Notes under the pieces: model-generated | Told to the model about the DNA's origin: nothing | Seen by the model: the letters and a program-made list of their open reading frames with translations, nothing else | The model's database searches: none | Part shown: one piece after another, positions 7,753 through 18,200 of the stretch | How positions within the stretch are numbered: position 1 is the stretch's first letter | Layout of the letters: each line of letters starts with the position of its first letter | Assembly: GCF_004345325.1 (NCBI RefSeq) | Contig: NZ_SLVJ01000015.1 | Location: 1 to 64,000 of the forward strand | From: Acinetobacter calcoaceticus | GTDB lineage: Bacteria > Pseudomonadota > Gammaproteobacteria > Pseudomonadales > Moraxellaceae | Direction of reading: 5' to 3' | DNA length: 64,000 nt | Program-made: the position numbers and the translations under genes

Positions 7753-10374
7753 ATGATACCTCAGCTGTGTATATCATCCGCCACACAACTTCAAAATCAG
7801 AAGTTAAGTACATTGCCATATTGTATTGCAGTTGCAATGATGGTATGCACAGTTGCGCCTCGTATTTCTTTTGCAGAGCAGGTATTTAACACCGCTTTTC
7901 TCAGTGATGGTTTAGGGGATTCAAAAGTTTCAGATCTTTCAAAATTTGAAAATTCAACCCATCAATTGGCTGGCATTTATCGAGTTGATCTATTTGCAAA
8001 TGATCAACACATCAAAACCAGTGATATTAATTTTATAGAAAGAAAGGGTGTGGATGAACGCTCTGGGTTATTACCTTGTTTTACTATTCAAAATTTAGAA
8101 GAATTTGGGGTAAATATTCATCAGTATCCAGAGCTGAGTACATCTGTTAATCAGCAATGTTTGGATTTTCCAAATATCATTGAAGGTGCGAGCAGTCAAT
8201 TTCAATTTGATAAACAAAAATTAACCATCAGCCTGCCGCAAATTTCTTTAAAAAATCAAATCAGAGGTTATATTCCCCCTGAACAATGGGATGCAGGTAT
8301 TAATGGTTTATTTTTAAACTATAATCTCTCTGGAAATAATAATAGCAAGAGTAACTCGAATAGCGTTTTTCTAGGCCTAGAGAACGGATTTAATCTAGGA
8401 ATGTGGCAGTTTAGGCACTTTAGTAGTTTTAATTATAATAGTCAGTTAGGTACGAGCACTCAAGATTGGAATAATCTTAATACTTATGTACAAAAAACCA
8501 TAATCCCTTTAAAAAGTAATTTGTTGATCGGTGATGGATCAGCCAATGGAGAAATTTTTGATAGCTATAGTTTTCGTGGGGTTCAACTTTCGACTGCTGA
8601 TGCTATGTTTCCTGATAGTCAACAGGGCTATGCGCCGACTGTGCGAGGAAGTGCTAAAACCAATGCCAAAGTGGTGATTCGACAAAATGGATTTGTAATT
8701 CATCAAGTGAATGTGGCTCCTGGGCCATTTTTAATTGAAGATCTAAATCCTGGTTCCTATAGTGGCGATTTAAAAGTAAGTATTGAAGAAAATGATGGTT
8801 CGATCCAAAGTTATACCGTGCCATATTCGAGTTTGCCCATATTTCAACGCGAAGGCCGAACCAAATATAATGTAATCGTGGGTGAATTTCGTAGTGGTCT
8901 AAAATCCCAAGGTAATCCGAATATTGTTCAGGCGACAGCCACGCATGGTTTTAGCAAAGGCATAACCCTATATACCGGCACGCAACTTTCTAAAGATTAT
9001 CAAAGCGCATTGCTGGGGTTGGGAAGTAATTTAGGTCAATATGGCGCATTTTCTTTTGATATTACCCATTCCAAAAGTGAGTTGGCTGATCAATCAAGCC
9101 ATGAAGGCCAATCGATCCGTTTTTTGTACTCCAAATCATTATTAAGCGGTGGTACAACGTTTCAGTTACTCGGTTATCGCTACTCAACCAAAGGGTTTTA
9201 TACTTTAAATGATGTAGCCTATAACAGTATGCAAGGTTATAACCAGTATCAAACTCAAGATGAAAATACGACAGATACTGATGTTATTAAGGATTATTAC
9301 AACCTAAATAATGCTAGGAAAGGCCGTTTTGAAGTTAATTTATCGCATTCCTTTGGTAAGTACGGTTCAGTCTTTATTTCTGGAAATCAGCAAACCTATT
9401 GGGGCACAACAAAATCAAATGAATGGGTTCAGGCGGGTTATTCAAATGCTTGGAATGGCTTTAATTATACTTTAACGGCCAGTCGAAACCGATATTCCCA
9501 AACTGATCGTAGCGATATTATGTTTAGTGCAAATCTATCTTTTGCATTGGATAAATTAAGACCAAGTGCAAATTATAATCAGAGCCCGCTTAGAAATACG
9601 TACACAAATTTTTCAACAACCCAAAATTCTGAAGGTCATAATACCTATATGGCAGGGCTAAGCGGAACCTTGCTCAAAGACAGAAATCTTAGTTATAGCA
9701 TTAATCAAGGTTATATTAGCGATCAGCAAAATATTGGCTCCATGAGTCTAAATTATCGTGGGACCTATGGCACCATTGGTGCGGGTTATAGCTACGAAAG
9801 TGATTCTAATCAATTTACTTATAATGCATCCGGTGGAATTCTCGCGCATCGTGATGGAATTACCTTTGGTCAATCGATTAATGGCACCAGTATTTTGATT
9901 AAAGCACCAGGTGCCATCGGTGTGGGTGTTGAAAATATTACTGGTGTCAAAACCGATTGGCGTGGTTATGCGATAGTTCCATTTGCTACAGACTATCGTA
10001 TGAATCGGATTGCATTGGACTCCAATACCTTCAGTAATAACCTCGAAATTCGCAATAATGTTGCCACAGTGGTACCCATTCGCGGTGCAATTGTGCGCGC
10101 CACCTTTGATACCAGTGTCGGTGTTCGTGCGCTTGCAACGATTCGACATAATGGTCAGTACGCACCATATGCAAGTCAAGTTACTGAAACCCATAGTTTA
10201 TCGACTGGCATGATTGCTGATGATGGTCGTGCTTATTTGACTGGGTTGCCATTAAAAGGTCATTTGAAAATTCAGTGGGGAAGTCAGGCAACAGAACAAT
10301 GTACTGCCAAATACGATATTTCAGATTTAGATCTGACCAAATCAGTCGTTCAATTTAATCTCGAATGTGAGTAA
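7753..10374 (+). CDS. Fimbrial outer-membrane usher (PapC/FimD family)
   Basis: Full-length usher of 873 residues. A long signal region ends near RISFA (about residue 41). Then come the N-terminal domain (FNTAFLSDG), the barrel with its plug (FRGVQLSTADAMFPDS, QGYAPTVRG, APGPFLIEDLNPGSY), the middle strands, and the C-terminal domains including KGHLKIQWG and the Cys pair EQCTAKYD / FNLECE. It forms the pore for pilus secretion and assembly and works with the chaperone just upstream. No frameshift is seen, unlike the left-hand usher. Genes for the tip and last subunit follow within a few bases. Confidence 0.93.
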   Translation: MIPQLCISSATQLQNQKLSTLPYCIAVAMMVCTVAPRISFAEQVFNTAFLSDGLGDSKVSDLSKFENSTHQLAGIYRVDLFANDQHIKTSDINFIERKGVDERSGLLPCFTIQNLEEFGVNIHQYPELSTSVNQQCLDFPNIIEGASSQFQFDKQKLTISLPQISLKNQIRGYIPPEQWDAGINGLFLNYNLSGNNNSKSNSNSVFLGLENGFNLGMWQFRHFSSFNYNSQLGTSTQDWNNLNTYVQKTIIPLKSNLLIGDGSANGEIFDSYSFRGVQLSTADAMFPDSQQGYAPTVRGSAKTNAKVVIRQNGFVIHQVNVAPGPFLIEDLNPGSYSGDLKVSIEENDGSIQSYTVPYSSLPIFQREGRTKYNVIVGEFRSGLKSQGNPNIVQATATHGFSKGITLYTGTQLSKDYQSALLGLGSNLGQYGAFSFDITHSKSELADQSSHEGQSIRFLYSKSLLSGGTTFQLLGYRYSTKGFYTLNDVAYNSMQGYNQYQTQDENTTDTDVIKDYYNLNNARKGRFEVNLSHSFGKYGSVFISGNQQTYWGTTKSNEWVQAGYSNAWNGFNYTLTASRNRYSQTDRSDIMFSANLSFALDKLRPSANYNQSPLRNTYTNFSTTQNSEGHNTYMAGLSGTLLKDRNLSYSINQGYISDQQNIGSMSLNYRGTYGTIGAGYSYESDSNQFTYNASGGILAHRDGITFGQSINGTSILIKAPGAIGVGVENITGVKTDWRGYAIVPFATDYRMNRIALDSNTFSNNLEIRNNVATVVPIRGAIVRATFDTSVGVRALATIRHNGQYAPYASQVTETHSLSTGMIADDGRAYLTGLPLKGHLKIQWGSQATEQCTAKYDISDLDLTKSVVQFNLECE

Positions 10375-10385
10375 TCGGAGTGCAT

Positions 10386-11390
10386 ATGCAATATAAAATC
10401 TTAGTCAGCGCACTGCTGTTCGGCTCATCAATGAGTAGTTATGCGGTCGTCTGTTGGAATGCGAAAGGAGAAGGCGTAGTTGATGAAGTTTTTTATGATT
10501 TAAGTAATGCCTTTTCTTCTTCAAACAATGTAGTCGGTAAAGAGATTACGTTGAAACGTAATTTTAGTCATCAACTGTATGGTAGATGCCCAGTACATTA
10601 CAATCCAAGAAATACTACAATGCGTAGTTACGTTACAAATTCAAAGATCGTTGAAACAGTAGGTTCGTATAAATATTTAGCCATCAACGATTATTTAATT
10701 GGCGCGATGAAAATTTATGATAGTTATGCTAAGGACTTTTTTCCACCACAAAACTATGTGCAAATGGGAAGTGATCCTAAAGTAAGTACCAGTAATGATT
10801 TTCCTATATTTGACTCAGATTTCACTTTTAAAATAAAAGTCATTAAGCCCTTTGTGGATTTTGTTACAATCCCGAAAAGGACCTTATTTACTGTGTATGT
10901 AACAACTTCGAATACAGATAGCCTCAGCAAACCAGTTTATACCATCAGTTATAGTGGGCAGATTACTGTTCCGCAAAGTTGCAAAATTGATGCCGGTCAA
11001 GTACTCGATATTAACTTTGGTGATATTCCGGCGTATGCCTTTGCACAAGCAGGTGCGGGCAATCAGCCTGCGGGGACTCGAACTGAGTTACGTAATTTAC
11101 AGATTCAATGTAGCAATATTAATGCGACTGCAGCACTTACATTACGGTTAGAGTCTGAAAAATCATCCAATGACATTATGGTTTCAGATAATCCTGATAT
11201 CGGGTTTAAAATGTCGGATGCCAATGGGAAAGTGCTGATTCCGAATAATATCAATAGTGTAATACCCTTTAATTTAACTCAACAGCCTGTGAGGATTCCG
11301 CTTAAAGCTTGGCCCGTCAGTATTACTGGTAAGACCCCTCAGTTGGGTAACTTTAGATCTCGAGGCTATTTACGTGTCGATTTTGATTAA
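10386..11390 (+). CDS. Two-domain fimbrial tip adhesin
   Basis: About 334 residues from ATG 10386, chosen because GGAG (10377-10380) is well spaced; a GTG at 10380 would overlap that site. The signal peptide ends at SSYA. The first ~190 residues (starting VVCWNAKGEG) form a receptor-binding region without close resemblance to a named lectin. From about residue 195, VPQSCKIDAGQVLDINFGD begins a pilin domain with a second Cys in LQIQCSN and a C-terminus RGYLRVDFD. This is the FimH/MrkD-type layout, where the pilin domain plugs into the fibre tip. The ligand cannot be read from sequence. Confidence 0.85.
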   Translation: MQYKILVSALLFGSSMSSYAVVCWNAKGEGVVDEVFYDLSNAFSSSNNVVGKEITLKRNFSHQLYGRCPVHYNPRNTTMRSYVTNSKIVETVGSYKYLAINDYLIGAMKIYDSYAKDFFPPQNYVQMGSDPKVSTSNDFPIFDSDFTFKIKVIKPFVDFVTIPKRTLFTVYVTTSNTDSLSKPVYTISYSGQITVPQSCKIDAGQVLDINFGDIPAYAFAQAGAGNQPAGTRTELRNLQIQCSNINATAALTLRLESEKSSNDIMVSDNPDIGFKMSDANGKVLIPNNINSVIPFNLTQQPVRIPLKAWPVSITGKTPQLGNFRSRGYLRVDFD

Positions 11391-11408
11391 TCTGATAAGG
11401 CCTGAGAT

Positions 11409-11954
11409 ATGAATGTGATCTATAGAAAATATTGCCTCATTGCTTTGATTAGCTTGCATTGCATGACGCAAACTCAATTGAGCCGTGCCGATGTCGAACT
11501 GGGTCGTATTAATGTTGAACTATATGGCGTGGTCAAAGCGGTAACATGCGGTGTAATTGAATCTGGCAAGGATAAACATATAGAGTTGGGTCGATACAAT
11601 TCTAGAGAATTTAATCAGGCAGGGGATCATACCCCACTGGTCTCCATTCCATTTGAACTTGCCAACTGTCCACCCAATACGGCGGTAAATATCACCTTTA
11701 GTGGTGCCTTGGATGCCAAGAATAAAGATTTTCTGGCGATTGAAAAAGGGCAGAATGCTGCTCAGAATATCGCGATTGAAATTCGTGATCACCTAAAAAA
11801 GAGATTGGTGATGGGGACTAAAAGTCCAGATTTAATTGTTGATGATCGTGGTCGTTTATCTACCGTATTTTATGCAAATTATATCGTGACTCAAAATGGT
11901 GTTAAACCAGGAACCGCAAATGCCAGTGCTGAGTTCGTGATTCGATACGATTAA
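11409..11954 (+). CDS. Fimbrial subunit, last gene of the right fimbrial locus
   Basis: A 181-residue protein with a signal peptide to about residue 27 (LSRA). The mature chain has the pilin pattern INVELYGVVKAVTCGV, ELANCPPNT, and the C-terminus ASAEFVIRYD with penultimate Tyr. AAGG precedes the start and only 18 bases separate it from the adhesin. By position it may be an adaptor joining adhesin to shaft, or the terminating subunit. The gene closes the operon; about 190 bases without a gene follow. Confidence 0.87.
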   Translation: MNVIYRKYCLIALISLHCMTQTQLSRADVELGRINVELYGVVKAVTCGVIESGKDKHIELGRYNSREFNQAGDHTPLVSIPFELANCPPNTAVNITFSGALDAKNKDFLAIEKGQNAAQNIAIEIRDHLKKRLVMGTKSPDLIVDDRGRLSTVFYANYIVTQNGVKPGTANASAEFVIRYD

Positions 11955-12141
11955 CCTAAAACAAGCGCTCAGTACTCTGGACGGGTTTAAAGTAATGCTG
12001 TAGCTAATTCATAAATGTGTTGTCTACAGGCTCTCATATAATTAAGGTGTGACTTTTAAAATATAAGCAAAATATTTTGATTTGTAGCCTAAGTACCTAT
12101 AGATTAATAAACCGTCTACGCTCGCCGAAATAGTTGGATTC

Positions 12142-12741
12142 ATGAGTCTCAGTCTCTACCTCGCATTTTGTGTTTATGCCATCGTTACTTCAGTCACGCC
12201 CGGGCCAAACAACTTTCTTGCTTTGGCATCAGGGGTCAATTTTGGGGTCAAAAAAACCTGGCCTTTGGTGCTGGGGATTTGTTTTGGCTTCACGGTAATG
12301 TTCTTGTTAATTGCATTGGGAATTAACGCCTTATTTATTCAATTTCCAATCATTATTCCGATCTTAAAAGTGCTTGGTAGCCTGTATATCCTCTACCTTG
12401 CTTATTTGATCGCTGGCTCAGGCAAGTTTAATGTCAGTGATGAGCAACCTGAAAAGATGCTCGGCTTTTGGAATGGCGCTTTTTTCCAATGGATCAATCC
12501 CAAATCTTGGATTGTATTATTGGGTGCGATTACCGCCTATACCACGGCCGATACTGCCACGCAGGAAATCATCTTCATTGGATTGATTTATGGTGTGATT
12601 GCCATTCCTTGTGTTTTGGTTTGGGCGGTGATTGGGGATCAAATGGGGAACTATTTAAGTCAAGGCAATCGGGCTGTGATCTTTAATCGTGTCATGGGAT
12701 TACTGTTGGCGGTATCTTTGATCCCGATCTGGACCATGTAA
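12142..12741 (+). CDS. LysE/RhtB-family amino-acid exporter
   Basis: A 199-residue membrane protein with about six hydrophobic segments. The family signature is near the N-terminus, SVTPGPNNFLALASG (residues 18-32), followed by the long helix pair and FFQWINPKSWIVLLGAI, where the NPK motif is conserved. Proteins of this family export amino acids or related metabolites by proton antiport. The substrate cannot be assigned. The gene stands alone between the fimbrial locus and a small secreted protein, and GGA lies just upstream of the ATG. Confidence 0.85.
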   Translation: MSLSLYLAFCVYAIVTSVTPGPNNFLALASGVNFGVKKTWPLVLGICFGFTVMFLLIALGINALFIQFPIIIPILKVLGSLYILYLAYLIAGSGKFNVSDEQPEKMLGFWNGAFFQWINPKSWIVLLGAITAYTTADTATQEIIFIGLIYGVIAIPCVLVWAVIGDQMGNYLSQGNRAVIFNRVMGLLLAVSLIPIWTM

Positions 12742-12819
12742 TCGGATAAATCAACTCGGCTGCATCGGTGTAAAACTAAAAAGGGTGTTTGTAAAGGGAA
12801 GACCAACAAGGGAAGTTTA

Positions 12820-13290
12820 ATGATGAAAATAAGCCATATGCTCTACACTGCACTCTTGCTCATACCCAGTTTGAGTCAAGCACAAGATCAGATTAAACCG
12901 ATAATACTGGGTAAAACTTATAATAGTTTTCACGCACAAGTAGACAAATTCGGCAAAGCGGCAAAAGTCATTGCGGGTAGTGAGGATGAATGTAATGGGG
13001 GAGATTTCCCCGATGATTGGCATTATCCCAGTTTCACTATTCGTGCTGATGGACTGATTAAAGAAGTGTTGATGCAAGGAGGAAATGGAGTGATGTTCTA
13101 TGGCAAAAAGCTGGATGCCAATAGCACTGAAGCGGTATTTTTACAGCAGTTCAAGGGTAAGTATCAGCGCGATGATGAGTCTAAACATCGATACCATGCC
13201 AGCAATGCTGAGGATGAATTATCCAGTATCCAGTTCTATTTCAAACATGGAAAACTAGAAAAATACACTTTATCTTTGGATGACTGCTAA
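12820..13290 (+). CDS. Small secreted protein of unknown function
   Basis: A 156-residue product with a clear signal peptide (to SLSQAQ, about residue 21) and GGAAG before the start. The mature part contains two Cys (DECNGGDF and the C-terminal DDC), an aromatic GGNGVMFYGKKL segment and a charged C-terminal half. I do not recognise a domain. It is predicted periplasmic. It has no obvious operon partner, being separated from the deformylase by 45 bases. Confidence 0.6.
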   Translation: MMKISHMLYTALLLIPSLSQAQDQIKPIILGKTYNSFHAQVDKFGKAAKVIAGSEDECNGGDFPDDWHYPSFTIRADGLIKEVLMQGGNGVMFYGKKLDANSTEAVFLQQFKGKYQRDDESKHRYHASNAEDELSSIQFYFKHGKLEKYTLSLDDC

Positions 13291-13335
13291 GCTCTCAATC
13301 ATCGGTGTCGCAATGCCTAGCGCAGGATCAAACGC

Positions 13336-13836
13336 ATGGAACTTCACTTAAATGCTTGTCCCTTGGCCGTGGCTCAACGTGGCGAGGGCATATTAAGCTT
13401 GCAAGCTGCACCTGTTGCCGAGTCTGAACTGGGCAGTGAATGGTTGCAGCAACTGAGTCTGGCCATGTATGCCACGATGATGCAACGTAATGGTGTGGGC
13501 ATTGCCGCACCGCAAGTTTATGTTTCTAAACGCATCATCATCGTTGCATCAAGAGCAAACCCACGTTATCCAGATGCACCGGACATGGATGCTGTGGTGA
13601 TGGTCAACCCTGAAATCACGGCAATGTCAGACCAGAGCTGCCTCGGTGAGGAGGGATGTCTGAGTGTGCCAGAGCAACGCGGCATGGTATCGCGCGCCGA
13701 ACAGATCAGCGTGCGTTATCTGACTGTTGAAGGCGAGTCGGTTGAGCGCGATTTTCACGGTTTCCCAGCCCGTATCGTGCAACATGAAGTCGATCATCTG
13801 AATGGGGTGTTGTTTGTGGATCGGTTGGGGGATTGA
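13336..13836 (+). CDS. def: Peptide deformylase
   Basis: A 166-residue enzyme that removes the formyl group from the N-terminal Met of new proteins. All three motifs are present: GVGIAAPQV (motif 1), EEGCLSVP (motif 2, metal-binding Cys) and QHEVDHLNG (motif 3, two metal His and catalytic Glu). AGGATC sits 7 bases before the ATG. It is not next to fmt, as the main def usually is, so this is likely a second, paralogous deformylase. The gene symbol is by family; the exact paralogue name is not certain. Confidence 0.88.
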   Translation: MELHLNACPLAVAQRGEGILSLQAAPVAESELGSEWLQQLSLAMYATMMQRNGVGIAAPQVYVSKRIIIVASRANPRYPDAPDMDAVVMVNPEITAMSDQSCLGEEGCLSVPEQRGMVSRAEQISVRYLTVEGESVERDFHGFPARIVQHEVDHLNGVLFVDRLGD

Positions 13837-13865
13837 TCCAGAGCAATATAAATTTTGAGATATAT

Positions 13866-13898
13866 AAAAACAAACCCACCAGCGGTGGGTTTGTTTTT
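13866..13898. terminator. Bidirectional terminator
   Basis: Perfect stem of about 15 bp (AAAAACAAACCCACC and its complement) with loop AGC, with T runs on both strands. It lies between the convergent deformylase and His-rich lipoprotein genes and serves both. Confidence 0.9.
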
Positions 13899-13927
13899 AA
13901 AAAAATAGCATCAAGAAAATGTGCGGT

Positions 13928-14383
13928 TTATTTAACTTCTTTTACATCAATTGGTTTGTCTTTGACCAATTCTACAGTGCCATCACCATTTTTAAAGTGG
14001 ATGGACACACCATCATCATTGGCCATTTTAAGACCGCTTGCAGCCACAGCCGCTTTGAGCTGATACGTTTTACCGCTGTTATCGGTTAATTCTGCAGTTT
14101 CAAATTTATCCGAAGATTTGAGTTCAAACGTGCTGTTGTCTGGGCCGCTGAATTTCACGATTTCTACACTACCTGCTTCGTGACCATGGTTATCTTGTTC
14201 ATGACCATGATTGTCCGCATCTTTATGTTCTGTAGTGACTTCACTGGCATGCGTACCTTCAACCACGGTGCTGCTAGCAGTGGTTTCTGTGGCAATTTTC
14301 TCTTCAGTTTTGTTGGCATCTTTAGCATTACAACCTACAAGTGCAACGCTTAACACTAAACCTGGAATTAAGTATTTCATCAT
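13928..14383 (-). CDS. His-rich lipoprotein of unknown function
   Basis: A 151-residue product starting MMKYLIPGLVLSVALVGCN, with a lipobox (ALVGC) placing the lipidated Cys near residue 18. A low-complexity Thr/Glu/His region follows (DADNHGHEQDNHGHEAG, about residues 55-72), where the repeated NHGHE could bind metal ions. The C-terminal half (FSGPDNSTFELKSSDKF, YQLKAAVAASG) is a small beta-rich unit. I do not recognise the family. The gene is monocistronic, bounded by the shared terminator. Confidence 0.65.
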   Translation of the reverse strand: MMKYLIPGLVLSVALVGCNAKDANKTEEKIATETTASSTVVEGTHASEVTTEHKDADNHGHEQDNHGHEAGSVEIVKFSGPDNSTFELKSSDKFETAELTDNSGKTYQLKAAVAASGLKMANDDGVSIHFKNGDGTVELVKDKPIDVKEVK

Positions 14384-14974
14384 TATTCACTTTGCTGAAA
14401 ATTCGTCATTATCATGACAGTATTCAAGTGAATAAAAAGACATGATTACAAGAAAAAAACATTTAATTAACTCGCCATATGTTCAGAAATTAGCGTATTT
14501 GAGTAGAGCGTTCTGGTATTGATCAAGAGTATAAATTGATTTATGCCGAGGCTTAAGTATCAGCTCGAGCGATACAATGGGCGGGGATAATCAAGCACAA
14601 TATCCAAATCGAAATATTAATCTTTTGTAACTGAGCCAAGGTACGCAAGGTATTTTCTTGTAAATAACCCACCTCAGTTTATTAATTCAATCCAATGCGC
14701 ACAACTTATGCGGCATTACATCTAAACTGGTTGGCCTGCATATATTGGCCAAATTAAATGTCTGCAGCGATGCGTTGGACTATGAGGTTGCTGTTTTATT
14801 CATCACTAAATGTTGAGGCGTTATTTTGAGCTGATTGTAAAGTAGGCAGTTGGAAAAATGGTTATAAATATTTTTATTACGCTTAATATTGTGTTACTCG
14901 TTGTTATTAATCAGTTAATTAATGATAAGTTTAATTTAAGTCACATATTTGGAAATATTAATCTTAGATTAAGT
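14384..14974. other. Intergenic region without a clear gene
   Basis: About 590 bases between the His-rich lipoprotein and the tRNA promoter. No convincing gene. A minus-strand open frame at about 14553-14680 reads GYLQENTLRTLAQLQKI, which looks faintly protein-like but has no start codon or ribosome-binding site and may be a relic. The promoter of the lipoprotein must lie near its right-hand end at 14390-14450. Confidence 0.5.
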
Positions 14975-15003
14975 TTGCAATGTATGACAGTAAAGCGTAT
15001 AAA
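14975..15003 (+). promoter_or_regulatory. Promoter of tRNA-fMet
   Basis: TTGCAA (14975-14980), a 17-base spacer, then TATAAA (14998-15003). This near-consensus sigma-70 promoter would start transcription near 15010, a few bases before the mature tRNA 5' end. Confidence 0.75.
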
Positions 15004-15016
15004 GTCATCTTGTTGT

Positions 15017-15093
<77 letters not shown>

Positions 15094-15115
15094 CTAAAAC
15101 AGATATCAAGTTTAT

Positions 15116-15146
15116 AGCCTAATTTACATAAATTAGGCTTTTTTTA
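15116..15146 (+). terminator. Terminator of tRNA-fMet
   Basis: A 10-bp perfect stem (AGCCTAATTT and its complement) with loop ACAT followed by seven T. It lies 22 bases after the tRNA CCA. Confidence 0.88.
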
Positions 15147-15156
15147 TACCAAAAAT

Positions 15157-15263
15157 TCCCTCTCCTGATTGAGGAGAGGGTTAGGGTGAGGTCCAAAGCC
15201 TTCTCCCTGAGGGAGAAGGTTGGATGAGGGCTTGAAAACTCCCTAGAGGAAGGTTGGATGAGG
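15157..15263. repeat. Three decayed REP-like palindromic repeats
   Basis: Three imperfect copies of one unit lie in tandem between the tRNA terminator and the end of metH. They are at 15157-15191 (CCTCTCC...GGAGAGGGTTAGGGTGAGG), 15199-15230 (CCTTCTCCCTGAGGGAGAAGG then TTGGATGAGGG) and 15238-15263 (CTCCCTAGAGGAAGG then TTGGATGAGG). Each has a small palindrome followed by a G-rich tail. This type of element is widespread in gammaproteobacterial intergenic DNA. The third copy is the most eroded and ends 2 bases before the metH stop. Confidence 0.75.
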
Positions 15264-15264
15264 A

Positions 15265-18200
15265 TTAGATAGAATCATCCAAGTTCGGTGCTAACCAGCG
15301 CTTCGCCTCATCTAAGCTCCAGCCTTTACGTTGAGCATAGTCCTCAAGTTGATCGAGGGAGATCTTCCCAGCATTGAAGTACTCAGACTGAGGATGACTA
15401 TAATAGAAGCCACTCACACTCGAAGGTGGCCACATTGCAAAACTGCTGGTCAATTGGGTACCGATCTTATCGGTCGAACCTAGCCAGTCAAATAACACTG
15501 CTTTTTCCGAATGCTCAGGACACGCTGGATAACCTGGTGCAGGGCGTATACCTGAATATTTCTCTTTGATCAGTTCTTCATTGCTTAACTGCTCATCGGC
15601 TTGATAGCCCCAATACTCTTTACGAATACGTTCATGCAGATGTTCCGCAAAGGCTTCGGCAAATCGATCGCCCAATGATTGCGCCAAGATTGCAGAGTAG
15701 TCATCACCTTGGGCCTTGTATTCATGTGCCATTTCTTCAGCACCAAAGATCGAGACGGTAAAGCCGCCCAGATAATCGTGTCCTTGCTCAGGGCTCGCAA
15801 TAAAGTCAGCCAAGGAGAAGTTTGGCTTATTGGTGACTTTATCTGACTGTTGACGAATATGTTCAAAGCGATGACTGATGCTGCTGCGACTTTCATCGTT
15901 ATAGATCGCGACTGAGTCCGCAGCTATACGGTTGGCAGGATTGATCCCAAATACCGCACGGGCATCAAAGCGTTTGTTTTGGATAATATCTTTGAGCATG
16001 GCCTGCGCTTGATTGTACAAGTCCGTTGCGGCCTCGCCGACCACTTTGTCTTCGAGTATGCGTGGGAACTTACCCGCCAGACTCCATGAGATAAAGAAGG
16101 GGGTCCAGTCAAAGTAAGGCAAGAGCACATCGAGCGGATATTCGGTGAGCACATCGATACCGATAAAATTCGGCACACTGGGCTTGGCCGCAGACCAATC
16201 GATTTTCAAACCATTTTCAATCGACTCGGCATAGCTGAGTTTGGCGGCTTTGGGTTGTTTGTTGGCGATACGTTCACGAACCTTGGCATATTCAGCACGA
16301 TGTTCAGCGACAAATTTCGGCTTCATCTCTTTAGACAGCAAGGTGGTGGCTACACCGACCGCTCGTGAAGCATCTGCAACATAGATCACGGCATCATTGG
16401 AATATTGCGGATCGATCTTCACTGCAGTGTGTGCTTTGGAGGTGGTGGCTCCGCCAATCAACAAGGGTACATTGAAGCCCTTACGTTGCATCTCTTTGGC
16501 CACAAACACCATCTCATCCAGTGATGGGGTGATCAGACCTGAAAGCCCAATAATATCGACCTTTTCATCGATCGCTGTTTGCAGGATCTTTTCTGCCGGC
16601 ACCATTACCCCGAGGTCGATGATGTCGTAACCATTACAACCCAAGACCACGCCGACGATATTTTTACCAATATCATGCACGTCGCCTTTGACCGTCGCCA
16701 TCAACACTTTACCTTTGGATTGGCTGCCACTTTTTTCAGCTTCGATGTAGGGGTTGAGCCATGCCACAGCCTGTTTCATCACCCGTGCCGATTTCACCAC
16801 CTGAGGCAGGAACATTTTCCCTGCACCAAACAAATCGCCAACCACGTTCATGCCATCCATCAGCGGGCCTTCGATGACATCCAATGGGCGAGCGGCTTTG
16901 AGTCGGGCTTCTTCGGTATCGACATCAATAAACGCGGTGATGCCTTTGACCAATGCATATTCAAGGCGTTTTTCAACCGTGTCATTACGCCATTCAAGGT
17001 TTTCTACAGTTTTTTGTGCAGCGCTTTGTCCACGATATTGTTCTGCGACTTCAAGCAGTTGCTCAGTGGCATCTTGACCTGACTCACCTTGCTGTTGATT
17101 GAGGACCACATTTTCCACCGCGTCTTTGAGCGCTTTGGGAATGTCATCATAGATCGCCAGTTGGCCGGCATTGACGATCCCCATGGTCATGCCTTGACGG
17201 ATGGCATAGTACAAGAACACTGCATGAATCGCTTCACGTACGGGTTCATTGCCACGGAAGGAGAACGAAACGTTGGATACTCCGCCAGAAATCATGGCAT
17301 GGGGGAGGTTTTGTTTGATCCAGCCGGTGGCTTCGATAAAGTCCACGGCATAATTATTGTGTTCCTCGATCCCCGTGGCCACGGCAAATACGTTCGGGTC
17401 AAAGATAATATCTTCAGCAGGATAACCGACATCATTGACCAAGACATCATAAGAGCGCTTACAGATCTCACGTTTACGTGCCGCAGTATCTGCCTGACCG
17501 GTTTCATCAAAGGCCATCACAATCACCGCTGCACCATATTGACGGCAGAGTCGGGCTTTGGCGACAAACTCGTCATAGCCTTCTTTGAGTGAGATGGAGT
17601 TAACGATCGGCTTACCTTGAACGCATTTTAAGCCCGCTTCGATGATCTCCCATTTCGAGGAGTCGATCATAATCGGTACACGGGAAATATCAGGTTCGGA
17701 GGCGACTAGATTGAGGAAATGCACCATCGCACCTTGCGAATCGAGCATGCCCTCATCCATGTTGATGTCGATGATTTGCGCGCCACTTTCGACTTGTTGC
17801 CGTGCAACATCGAGGGCTTCAGCAAAGTTTTCTTCACGAATCAAGCGCAGGAATTTTTTTGAACCGGTGACGTTGGTTCGTTCACCGACGTTCACAAATA
17901 AGGATTCATCATAAATATTAAAGGCTTCAAGACCACTGAGACGACAGGCAGGGCGGATATCGGGTAGCTGACGTGGTGGGATGTCTTTAACTGCATTATA
18001 AATGGCACGAATATGATCAGGCGTAGTACCACAGCAGCCACCAGTGATATTGATCAAGCCACTTTCTGCAAACTCTTTGATGAAGGCAGCGGTTTCTGCT
18101 GGGGTTTCGTCATAACCACCAAAGGCATTGGGCAAGCCAGCATTGGGATGCGCTGAAACAAAGGTGTCTGCAACATCAGCGATGGTTTTGACATGTGGGC

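Noticed and set aside
9748-10194. 148-codon minus-strand frame inside the usher
   Set aside because: Shadow of the usher coding strand; Cys/Thr-rich nonsense composition.
13833-14063. Plus-strand open frame after the deformylase
   Set aside because: Runs through a strong terminator and lies opposite the His-rich lipoprotein.
14553-14680. Minus-strand open frame with protein-like text (TLRTLAQLQKI)
   Set aside because: About 40 codons without a start codon or ribosome-binding site; kept only as a remark in the intergenic entry.
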